Of a stretch of 64,000 bases of DNA, positions 57,891 to 64,000 are shown piece after piece. Position 1 is the stretch's first letter; every line of letters begins with the position of its first letter. The position numbers were made by a program, and so were the translations under genes. The notes beneath the pieces are model-generated. The model saw nothing but the letters and a program-made list of their open reading frames with translations, made no database searches and was not told the DNA's origin. The stretch comes from Plastoroseomonas hellenica (GTDB lineage: Bacteria; Pseudomonadota; Alphaproteobacteria; Acetobacterales; Acetobacteraceae), in the NCBI RefSeq assembly GCF_018129085.1, contig NZ_JAAGBB010000012.1, forward strand, positions 62,001 through 126,000, in the 5' to 3' direction.

Positions 57891-58432
57891 TATTTGTCCT
57901 TCAGGGGGAAGCGATCGAGATAGGGCTGGTAATCGGGTTCGACATCGATCGCGAGGGAGGCGAGGACTCGCACCACGGCGCAGTAGAAGCCGATGACGAG
58001 AATAAGGTCGGTCAGGTGTTCGGTGTCGAACTCGGCGGCCAGCGCATCATGCGTCGCTTGGCTGGTGCCGGGGCCGGCCACCATCTCCCGCGCGGCACGC
58101 AGCACGAGCTGGGCGCGGGGTTCGAGCGCCGCATCGTCGCCGGCCATGATCGCACGGATGTCGCTTTCGGTGACGCCGAAATCCATGCCGATCTTGACGT
58201 GGTGCGACCATTCATAAGCGCTCTGCGCCAGCCAGCCGACTTGCAGGATCGCGATTTCGCGGAGCCGCGGATCGAGCTTGCTGCCGTAGCGGATGTATTG
58301 GCCGAGGCCCTGGAAGGCGCGGGCGCCGCCGGGGCTGTTGACCAGCGCGCGGTGCAGCGCGATTCCGCGCTTCAGCAGGTCCTTGTTCTCGGGCGCCAGG
58401 TCTTCGACGGTGCGGTAGGGGATGCGGGCCAT
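57890..58432 (-). CDS. carboxymuconolactone decarboxylase (AhpD-like) family protein
   Basis: A 180-residue all-helical protein of the CMD/AhpD fold. LREIAILQVGWLAQSAYEWS with HHVKIGMDFGVTESDIRAIM is the conserved E-W-x-x-H region, and LTDLILVIGFYCAVVRVLAS follows. There is no CxxC, so it is not an AhpD-type peroxidase; related proteins are decarboxylases or of unknown role. The ATG at 58432 is preceded by GGAGGAA. It is translationally coupled (TAATG) to the ABC exporter. Confidence 0.88.
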   Translation of the reverse strand: MARIPYRTVEDLAPENKDLLKRGIALHRALVNSPGGARAFQGLGQYIRYGSKLDPRLREIAILQVGWLAQSAYEWSHHVKIGMDFGVTESDIRAIMAGDDAALEPRAQLVLRAAREMVAGPGTSQATHDALAAEFDTEHLTDLILVIGFYCAVVRVLASLAIDVEPDYQPYLDRFPLKDK

Positions 58433-58498
58433 GGGTTCCTCCGGTTCGGCTTGCACTCAGGGTCGCGCCGCCGGCGGCGCGGGACAAGCCACGCCGCT

Positions 58499-59308
58499 TC
58501 AGCCCACGAAACGCGCATCCCGCGTTGCCGCCACCGCCTCATAGGCTTGGCGCACGAGCGCTTCGCCATGGTCGCGCTCCAGGCGGCGCAGGGTGAAATG
58601 CGCCCGCGCAATGCCGCGAAAATGCTCGAGGAAGGCGAGGTTGACGGCGGCACCCGCCGCGGCACCCAGCACCGGCGCGGCCTGGGCGCCGAGCTTCAAT
58701 GCGACCGGCCCGCCGAAGCGCGCGGCGATGGCGCCGATGAAGCCGGGCACCAGGTTGACGCCGATCGCACCCTTCAGGGTCTGCGCCAGCCCCAACCGCA
58801 CGGCGAAATAGCCGCTCTCGGCCGCGTCGTCGGAAGGCGCGCGGCCGCCGAGCGCGAAGACCTGCAGGCATTCCGCCGCGGCACCGGGCGCATCGAGGTC
58901 CTCGCCCTGGCCGGCGGCTTCGGCCGCGATCTGGCGCAGCAGCAAGGTGGTGGAGATCGGCAACTCCATCAGCGTGCCGGGCAGGCCGAAGGCACCGCCG
59001 GCGACGCCGGAGGCGACGGCGAGGCCGCGATGGAACCAGCTCTGCCCGATCGGCAGCGGCGTGCTCGCCGGGCCGCTGCGCAGCGCCACCGACATCGCGG
59101 TGGTCAGCGCGCCGCGCACCGCGCCGTCCAGGCGCGACTGCACGAATTTCGGCAGCGCGGCGCGCAGCGCCTCCACCGGCGTGCCGGCCAGCGCCGCGAG
59201 GCGGGCGGCGAAGGAGGTGCCTTCCAGCACGCTGAAAGCCGCGGTGAGTTCGGCATGCGCGGCATCGGGCAGCAGGGCGGGTTCGAGAGGGGCGGCGAGG
59301 TCGCTCAT
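58499..59308 (-). CDS. EcsC-family protein
   Basis: A 269-residue protein with an EcsC domain covering most of its length. It includes WFHRGLAVASGVAGGAFGLP, LMELPISTTLLLRQIAAEAA, CLQVFALGGRAPSDDAAESG and GFIGAIAARFGGPVALKLGA, followed by LGAAAGAAVNLAFLEHF. EcsC proteins are often membrane-associated and of unclear role; the domain is named after the third gene of a Bacillus ABC system. It stands 66 bp upstream of the CMD/ABC-exporter pair on the same strand, which fits an ABC-linked function. Confidence 0.87.
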   Translation of the reverse strand: MSDLAAPLEPALLPDAAHAELTAAFSVLEGTSFAARLAALAGTPVEALRAALPKFVQSRLDGAVRGALTTAMSVALRSGPASTPLPIGQSWFHRGLAVASGVAGGAFGLPGTLMELPISTTLLLRQIAAEAAGQGEDLDAPGAAAECLQVFALGGRAPSDDAAESGYFAVRLGLAQTLKGAIGVNLVPGFIGAIAARFGGPVALKLGAQAAPVLGAAAGAAVNLAFLEHFRGIARAHFTLRRLERDHGEALVRQAYEAVAATRDARFVG

Positions 59309-59429
59309 GCGGGGAAGATGGCGATGAGCCGATCCGGTGTCAGCCCCATGGGCGCCTGCTGTGATCTCTCCACAGGACCCGCTCGGCCTCCGCGCCCTGG
59401 CACGCGCGGCACGGAGGCCTCAGTCGGCA

Positions 59430-60749
59430 CTACAGGATGTAGCGCGACAGGTCGGCGCTGGCGGCGAGCGGCGCAACTTTGGCGCGGACCATGGCCCCAT
59501 CCACCGCCACGCTGTCGCCGCGGCGGTCGGAAGCGGTGAAGGACACCTCCTCCAGCAGCCGCTCCAGCACCGTCGCCAGACGGCGGGCGCCGATATTCTC
59601 GACGCTCGCGTTGATCTCGGCGGCGAGGTCGGCGATCGCATCCACCGCATCCGCCCCGACCTCGAGCGTCAGGCCCTCGGTGCCCAGCAGCGCCACATAC
59701 TGCTTAATCAGGCTGTGCTCGGGCTCGGTCAGGATGCGGCGGAAATCGTCCCGCGTCAGCGCCGACAGCTCCACCCGGATCGGCAGACGGCCCTGCAGCT
59801 CCGGCAGCAGGTCGGAGGGCTTGGCCAGGTGGAAGGCGCCGGAGGCGATGAAGAGAATGTGGTCCGTCTTCACCGGCCCATGCTTGGTGTTGACCGTGGT
59901 GCCCTCGATCAGCGGCAGCAGGTCGCGCTGCACGCCCTCGCGGGAGACGTCGCCGCCGCGGAAGCCGCCTTCGCTGGTGCGTGCGCAGACCTTGTCGATC
60001 TCGTCGATGAAGACGATGCCGTTGGCCTCCGCATAGGCGACGGCGTCGCGGGTCAGCGTCTCCGTATCGACAAGCTTGTCCGCTTCCTCCCGCGTCAGGG
60101 CGATGCGGGCCTCGGCGACCGTCATCTTCCGGGGCTTGGTGCGACCGCCGAACATCTTGCCGAGCATATCCTGCATGTTCTGCATCTGGAGGCCCTGGGC
60201 GCCCGGCAGGTCGATCATGCCGATCGGCGTACCGCCGGTATCGGCGACCGCGACCTCCACCTCCCGCGCCTCGATGCTGCCTTCGCGCAGCATGCGGCGG
60301 AACTTCATGCGGGTCTCGCCGGAGGCGCCTTCGCCGACCAGCGCGGTGACCAGCCGTTCCTCCGCCGCCAGCTCCGCCTTCGCCTGCACGCCGTGGCGCG
60401 CCTGCTCCCGCAGCATGGTGATGGAGGTGTCGACCAGGTCGCGGACGATGCTGTCCACGTCGCGGCCGACATAGCCGACCTCGGTGAACTTGGTCGCCTC
60501 GATCTTGAGGAAGGGCGCATTGGCGAGCTTGGCGAGGCGGCGCGCGATCTCGGTCTTGCCGCAGCCGGTCGGCCCTATCATCAGGATATTCTTCGGCACC
60601 ACCTCCTCCCGCAGGCCGGGGGGAAGCTGCTGGCGGCGCCAACGGTTGCGCAGCGCGATGGCCACGGCGCGCTTGGCGTCCTGCTGGCCGACGATGTGGC
60701 GGTCGAGTTCGGAGACGATCTCGCGCGGAGAGAGATTGACGGTGTCCAT
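59430..60749 (-). CDS. hslU: HslUV protease ATPase subunit
   Basis: A 439-residue AAA+ unfoldase of the HslUV (ClpYQ) protease. The start [20 protein letters not shown] at 60749 is the family N-terminus; further upstream reading is not coding. Walker A is [20 protein letters not shown], the pore loop region is [20 protein letters not shown], Walker B is [14 protein letters not shown], and the C-terminal SADLSRYIL inserts into HslV. The protease partner hslV is on the same strand but separated by 1.5 kb carrying a TetR pair and a repeat. Confidence 0.96.
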   Translation of the reverse strand: MDTVNLSPREIVSELDRHIVGQQDAKRAVAIALRNRWRRQQLPPGLREEVVPKNILMIGPTGCGKTEIARRLAKLANAPFLKIEATKFTEVGYVGRDVDSIVRDLVDTSITMLREQARHGVQAKAELAAEERLVTALVGEGASGETRMKFRRMLREGSIEAREVEVAVADTGGTPIGMIDLPGAQGLQMQNMQDMLGKMFGGRTKPRKMTVAEARIALTREEADKLVDTETLTRDAVAYAEANGIVFIDEIDKVCARTSEGGFRGGDVSREGVQRDLLPLIEGTTVNTKHGPVKTDHILFIASGAFHLAKPSDLLPELQGRLPIRVELSALTRDDFRRILTEPEHSLIKQYVALLGTEGLTLEVGADAVDAIADLAAEINASVENIGARRLATVLERLLEEVSFTASDRRGDSVAVDGAMVRAKVAPLAASADLSRYIL

Positions 60750-60866
60750 TCCGGTTCCTGGGGGCGGCCTCGGTGGCCGCTGAGAGATGGAACCGAAAAT
60801 CGGGACGCGGTGCGACGGAATCAACCGGTGACCCAAGGGGAGCAGGGACGCAACTGGCGCCACCCT

Positions 60867-60914
60867 GGTCTACGGCGCCCGGCGGGCGACGGTCTACGGC
60901 GCCCGACGGGCGAC
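60867..60914. repeat. 24-bp tandem duplication of a gene's 3' end
   Basis: Units 60867-60890 and 60891-60914 differ at one base. The right unit encodes the last codons (VARRAP) and TAG of the gene at 60894. The left unit repeats both downstream in the same frame, so a second VARRAP-stop follows the first. This is the same pattern as the 30-bp duplication at 40628-40687, in an unrelated gene. Confidence 0.88.
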
Positions 60915-61352
60915 CACGGTGACCGTCGCGATCACCGGCCTGCCATCCACCAGCACCGTCGAGTGGTCGTCATTGGCCAGCAGGATGCCGATGCTGTGGC
61001 GCCCGGTCGGCACCGGGCAATGGCCGAGATGGGCCAGGATGGTATCGCCCCCGGTGTCGCTGTTGCGGCTGTTGTAGGGGCGGCCCGGGGCATTGCAGCT
61101 ATCGCCCTCGAAATCGACCTTGAGGTGGAGATGCCCGCAATTCGGCGCGCCGCCGCAGGCACCGGCAGCGCGCAGCAGGAAACCCGGCACGCTGACCCGC
61201 ACGGCGACGCTACCCTCCGGCCCCGGGGCCAGCACCACCTCCGCACCTTCGGCCGGGGAAAGGATGCTGAGGCGCGGCGGCTCCGTCGCGGGGGCGGCGG
61301 CGGAGATGCTGAGGAGGGCGGCCAGCACGGCAGGGATCGCGAGGCGCGGCAT
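60894..61352 (-). CDS. secreted hypothetical protein, 152 aa
   Basis: A 152-residue protein with a signal peptide (MPRLAIPAVLAALLSISAAA, cleavage near PATEP). The mature part is beta-rich: RLSILSPAEGAEVVLAPG, VAVRVSVPGFLLRAAG, a cysteine-rich CGGAPNCGHLHLKVDFEGDS, then GHCPVPTGRHSIGILLANDD. The HLHL and Cys/His residues resemble the DUF4399-like periplasmic fold and could bind metal; this is a low-certainty resemblance. It is divergent from a TetR gene with two operator-like sites between, so it is probably repressed by it. Its last codons are tandemly duplicated. Confidence 0.75.
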   Translation of the reverse strand: MPRLAIPAVLAALLSISAAAPATEPPRLSILSPAEGAEVVLAPGPEGSVAVRVSVPGFLLRAAGACGGAPNCGHLHLKVDFEGDSCNAPGRPYNSRNSDTGGDTILAHLGHCPVPTGRHSIGILLANDDHSTVLVDGRPVIATVTVVARRAP

Positions 61353-61370
61353 GGGTGGGTTCCAACACTG

Positions 61371-61390
61371 ATGTAACCGACGCTTACATC
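61371..61390. promoter_or_regulatory. TetR operator-like site 1
   Basis: GATGTAA-CCGACGC-TTACATC type dyad (61370-61390), about 20 bp upstream of the secreted-protein gene. It shares CGACGCTTACAT with site 2 at 61423-61434. Both stand out as AT-richer in the 104-bp divergent gap. Confidence 0.65.
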
Positions 61391-61418
61391 GAAGCGGCCT
61401 TTGCCCGCCAGTGAAAAA

Positions 61419-61435
61419 TAAGCGACGCTTACATT
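61419..61435. promoter_or_regulatory. TetR operator-like site 2
   Basis: TAAGCG-A-CGCTTA is a perfect 6-bp dyad followed by CATT. It lies 22 bp before the TetR start and 48 bp (centre-to-centre roughly 45 bp) from site 1. Repetition of the same half-sites flanking the divergent promoter supports autoregulation plus control of the secreted-protein gene. Confidence 0.68.
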
Positions 61436-61456
61436 AGCCCGGCCCGGAACCCACCG

Positions 61457-62074
61457 ATGACGACCAGCACCCCGCGCGGCACCTACCACCATGGCGACCT
61501 GCGTCGGGCGATGATTGCCGAGACGATCCGGCTGATCGAGGCCGAGGGGCTGGAGAAGGTGACGCTGCGCGAGGTGGCACGCCGGCTGGGCGTCTCTTCC
61601 GGCGCGCCCTTCCGCCACGTGCCGAGCCGCATGGCCCTGCTGACCCTGGTGGCGGAGGAGGCGATGGAGCGGCTGCAGGCCGAGATCGCGGCGGCGCTGG
61701 AAGGCGTCTCCGCGCCGCTCGAGCGCTTCCGCGCCACGGGGCATGGCTTCCTGCGCTGGGCGATCCGCAACCCCGCGCATTTCCAGGTGATCTCGGCCCG
61801 CGGGCTGATCGATTTCGAGGGTTCGGGGCTGCGCCGCGCCAATGACGCGCTGCGCGCGATGATGGCCGACCAGCTCGCCGAGGCCGCCGCGCAGGGCATG
61901 CTGGGGGACGCGCCGGAGCAGGTGCTGATCACCGGCCGCGCCCTGGCCTATGGCCTGGCGCGCATGCATCTGGATGGCCAGTTCCCGAGCTGGGGCCTCG
62001 ACCCCGCAGCCGCGGAGCAGGTCGCGATCGCCGCGATCGACCGCTACCTCGCCCTGGTCACCGTCCGGCCCTGA
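61457..62074 (+). CDS. TetR/AcrR-family transcriptional regulator
   Basis: A 205-residue TetR repressor. The HTH covers TIRLIEAEGLEKVTLREVAR and RLGVSSGAPFRHVPSRMALL. The C-terminal domain with FLRWAIRNPAHFQVISARGL belongs to the WHG-type TetR C-terminal class. It is divergent from the secreted hypothetical gene, with two dyads between. With that gene it forms a small self-contained regulatory unit inserted between hslV and hslU. Confidence 0.9.
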   Translation: MTTSTPRGTYHHGDLRRAMIAETIRLIEAEGLEKVTLREVARRLGVSSGAPFRHVPSRMALLTLVAEEAMERLQAEIAAALEGVSAPLERFRATGHGFLRWAIRNPAHFQVISARGLIDFEGSGLRRANDALRAMMADQLAEAAAQGMLGDAPEQVLITGRALAYGLARMHLDGQFPSWGLDPAAAEQVAIAAIDRYLALVTVRP

Positions 62075-62131
62075 GACCAACAAACGCCACGCGGCCACCC
62101 CCCTTCGCCGAGGCTTCGGAGGGCGAGGGCC

Positions 62132-62289
62132 GCGCGGCCGAAGGCCGCCATCAGAAAGGCCGGGCTGCGAGGCGACAGCCGATGCAGACCGAGGCCGCGA
62201 ATGCGGCCCGCGCGCGACCATCAGCCGCGCCGGGTGCGCACCCGACAGCGCGCAAGCCAAGCCGCCGGAGGCGGCGCCGGCGCAAGGCC
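62132..62289 (-). repeat. three-hairpin 3'-flanking repeat, copy 5
   Basis: Read leftwards from hslV: head GGCCTTGCGCCGGCG, 2 bp after the stop; hairpin 1 GCCGCC-TCC-GGCGGC; core CTTGGCTTGCGCGCTGTCGG; hairpin 2 GGGCCGC-ATTC-GCGGCCT; then CTGCATCGGCTGTCGCCTCG and the GCGGCCTTCGGCCGC stem. It is closest to copy 4a. It has the polarity of hslV. The remaining 57 bp towards the TetR stop are GC-rich without a gene. Confidence 0.83.
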
Positions 62290-62291
62290 TG

Positions 62292-62843
62292 TTAAAGCGT
62301 CTCCAAAATCATGTTGCCGTTGGTGTAGACGCAGATATCGGCTGCGATCTTCATCGAGCGCCGGCAGATCTCGGCCGCATCGACGCCCTCCACCGGCAGC
62401 AGCGCACGCGCGGCGGACAGAGCGTAATTGCCGCCCGACCCGATGCCGATCACGGAATCCTCGGGCTCCAGCACATCGCCCTGGCCGGTGATGAGCAGCG
62501 AGCGATCCTTGTCGGCGACCGCCAGCAGGGCTTCGAGGCGGCGCAGGTAGCGGTCGGTGCGCCAATCCTTGGCGAGCTCGACCGCGGCGCGCTCGAGCTG
62601 GTCGGGGAAGCGCTCGAGCTTGGCTTCCAGCCGCTCGAGCAGGGTGAAAGCATCGGCGGTAGCGCCGGCGAAACCGGCGAGGACCCGGCCATTGGCGATG
62701 CGGCGGACCTTCCGCGCATTGCCCTTCACCACGGTCTGGCCGATCGAGACCTGGCCGTCGCCGGCCATCGCCACCTGGCCATCCTTGCGGACGCAGAGGA
62801 TGGTGGTGCCGTGCCAGCCGAGAGGATCATGTGAGGATTGCAT
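62292..62843 (-). CDS. hslV: HslUV protease peptidase subunit
   Basis: A 183-residue threonine peptidase. The propeptide precedes [20 protein letters not shown], whose first Thr after Gly is the expected N-terminal nucleophile. [40 protein letters not shown] and [20 protein letters not shown] are family motifs. The ATG at 62843 gives a 12-residue propeptide, longer than the few residues in E. coli. It is divergent from hisB. hslU is not adjacent. Confidence 0.95.
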   Translation of the reverse strand: MQSSHDPLGWHGTTILCVRKDGQVAMAGDGQVSIGQTVVKGNARKVRRIANGRVLAGFAGATADAFTLLERLEAKLERFPDQLERAAVELAKDWRTDRYLRRLEALLAVADKDRSLLITGQGDVLEPEDSVIGIGSGGNYALSAARALLPVEGVDAAEICRRSMKIAADICVYTNGNMILETL

Positions 62844-63001
62844 GATCGCGCAGATGGCATCGCGACTGGCGCCCGACAACGGGGGTAGGGCTGCCATGCC
62901 GATGCCGCAACCTTCGCCGTGGACAAGCCCGGCCGCGGCAGCCGAGACTGCCCCGCCGCGCCCGGTTGTGGCACGCCCGGGCCCGGCGTAGAGAGGCGCC
63001 C

Positions 63002-63613
63002 ATGGACGGCACCCTGACCCCCCGCCGGGCCGAGATCGCCCGGGCGACCAGCGAAACGCGCATCCGCGCGACGCTCGACCTCGACGGGTCGGGCGCGAGC
63101 GAGATCGCGACCGGGATCGGCTTCCTCGACCACATGCTCACGGCCCTTGCCCGGCATGGCATGCTGGACCTGACGGTCGAGGCGCAGGGCGACCTGCATA
63201 TCGACTTCCACCACACCACCGAGGATGTCGGCATCGTGCTCGGCCAAGCGGTGCGCAAGGCACTCGGCGAGAAGCGAGGCATCCGCCGCTACGGCCATGC
63301 CGTTGTGCCGATGGACGAGGCGCTGGTGGAAGCCGCGATCGACATCTCCGGCCGCCCCTTCCTCGCCTGGAACGTGACCTTCGCGCGCGACAAGATCGGC
63401 GAGATGGACACCGAGCTGTTCGAGGAGTTCTTCCGCGCCTTCGCGACCAATGCCGGGATCACCCTGCATGTGATCCAGAAGGCCGGCAGCAACGCGCACC
63501 ACATCGCGGAAGCCGCCTTCAAGGCGCTCGCCCGCGCGCTCCGCGCCGCGGTGGAGCCCGATCCGCGCGCCGGCGTGGCCATCCCCTCCACCAAGGGTGT
63601 GCTGGAGGCGTGA
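63002..63613 (+). CDS. hisB: imidazoleglycerol-phosphate dehydratase
   Basis: A 203-residue HisB, catalysing dehydration of imidazoleglycerol phosphate in histidine synthesis. Motifs [60 protein letters not shown] and [20 protein letters not shown] carry the Mn-binding histidines. The ATG at 63002 is preferred over an upstream GTG (62966). It overlaps the DUF2628 gene by one base (TGATG). Confidence 0.96.
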   Translation: MDGTLTPRRAEIARATSETRIRATLDLDGSGASEIATGIGFLDHMLTALARHGMLDLTVEAQGDLHIDFHHTTEDVGIVLGQAVRKALGEKRGIRRYGHAVVPMDEALVEAAIDISGRPFLAWNVTFARDKIGEMDTELFEEFFRAFATNAGITLHVIQKAGSNAHHIAEAAFKALARALRAAVEPDPRAGVAIPSTKGVLEA

Positions 63614-63996
63614 TGCGCGCCTTCACCCTGCATGCCGCCCCCGGACATCAGCCACTGCTGATCCCGGAAGGCTTCTCCTGGGGCGCCTTCGTCTTCGCGC
63701 CCTTCTGGCTGCTACGCCATGGGCTCTGGCTCGGCCTGCTGGCCTATGTCGCGGGCTTCGCGGCGATCGCGCTTGCCGCGCCGCCGGGCTGGCGCAGCCT
63801 CGGCCTCCTGGCGCTGCATCTGCTGGCGGGGTTCGAGGCGCGGGATCTGCTGCGCGCCAAGCTGGCGCGCCGGGGGCGCGATGTCCGCGCTGTGATCTTC
63901 GGCATGGACGAGGACGCGGCCTTGCTGCGTGCCTTGTCCCAGGACGAGGCTTTGCGCGCCGAGGCGGCGCGCGCGGTGCAGGGGGGACGGGCATGA
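63613..63996 (+). CDS. DUF2628 membrane protein
   Basis: A 127-residue protein with DUF2628 character: PEGFSWGAFVFAPFWLLRHG followed by hydrophobic segments (LWLGLLAYVAGFAAIALAAP and LGLLALHLLAGFEARDLLRA), then a charged cytoplasmic tail. Its function is unknown. It is translationally coupled to hisB and its TGA overlaps another ATG (63993), so it lies inside the his operon. This placement between hisB and the next his gene is seen in related alphaproteobacteria. Confidence 0.85.
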   Translation: MRAFTLHAAPGHQPLLIPEGFSWGAFVFAPFWLLRHGLWLGLLAYVAGFAAIALAAPPGWRSLGLLALHLLAGFEARDLLRAKLARRGRDVRAVIFGMDEDAALLRALSQDEALRAEAARAVQGGRA

Positions 63997-64000
63997 TGCG
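63993..64000 (+). CDS. start of a further gene, cut by the window edge (probably hisH)
   Basis: An ATGATG overlaps the DUF2628 stop in the ATGA pattern used by the preceding coupled genes. Only 8 bases are visible. Identity as the glutamine amidotransferase subunit HisH is inferred from usual his-operon order only. Confidence 0.35.

Overview
The window is GC-rich (mostly G or C at third codon positions) and reads as chromosomal DNA of an alphaproteobacterium, most likely Acetobacteraceae (Roseomonas-like). Grounds: an aap-type amino-acid ABC operon, a Tim44-domain protein plus MltA, hisB followed by a DUF2628 gene next to hslV, five Bug/TctC solute-binding proteins, and HemJ. The genus is inference. 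No rRNA, tRNA, CRISPR array, transposase, integrase or phage gene was seen.

Layout. 1-1.1 kb: truncated EamA transporter and a small SCP2 protein (-). 1.2-10.1 kb: fatty-acid uptake and beta-oxidation operon (FadL-like porin, acyl-CoA ligase, MerR regulator, thiolase, HAD/hydratase fusion, acyl-CoA dehydrogenase). 10.2-15.9 kb: ornithine cyclodeaminase-like gene and aapJQMP. 16.2-25.7 kb: kup, a small hypothetical, mltA, a two-domain glycosyltransferase, Tim44 protein, histidine phosphatase, secB, hemH, HAD hydrolase. 25.7-30.7 kb: GMC oxidoreductase with a peptide-type binding protein, a Bug protein, hemJ. 31.1-33.0 kb: fasciclin lipoprotein and an SCP2-alpha/beta hydrolase fusion. 33.2-39.7 kb: lutB-lutC-smr-XRE-2-hydroxyacid dehydrogenase-TIM-barrel isomerase-enolase superfamily enzyme. 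40.6-48.6 kb: a TetR-controlled catabolic operon (Gfo/Idh oxidoreductase, DUF993, TIM-barrel isomerase, three Bug proteins) with a divergent SMP-30 lactonase. 48.6-56.0 kb: creatinase-like M24 protein, LysR, LLM monooxygenase, NitT/TauT-type ABC transporter, Bug protein. 56.1-64.0 kb: ABC exporter, CMD protein, EcsC, hslU, secreted hypothetical, TetR, hslV, hisB, DUF2628.

The most unusual signals are non-coding. (1) A three-hairpin repeat of about 150 bp occurs six times. It always lies just 3' of a stop codon, always with the polarity of the gene it follows, and its first stem changes sequence between copies while keeping pairing. (2) A second intergenic module occurs twice in the lut/2-hydroxyacid gene string. 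It has a conserved hairpin, then AAGACTCATNCCG, whose end pairs with the start codon of the next gene, with a compensated base change between the copies. (3) Two unrelated genes have their last codons plus stop codon duplicated in tandem and in frame. These, with the DUF993 operon and the split hslV/hslU pair, are the main leads.
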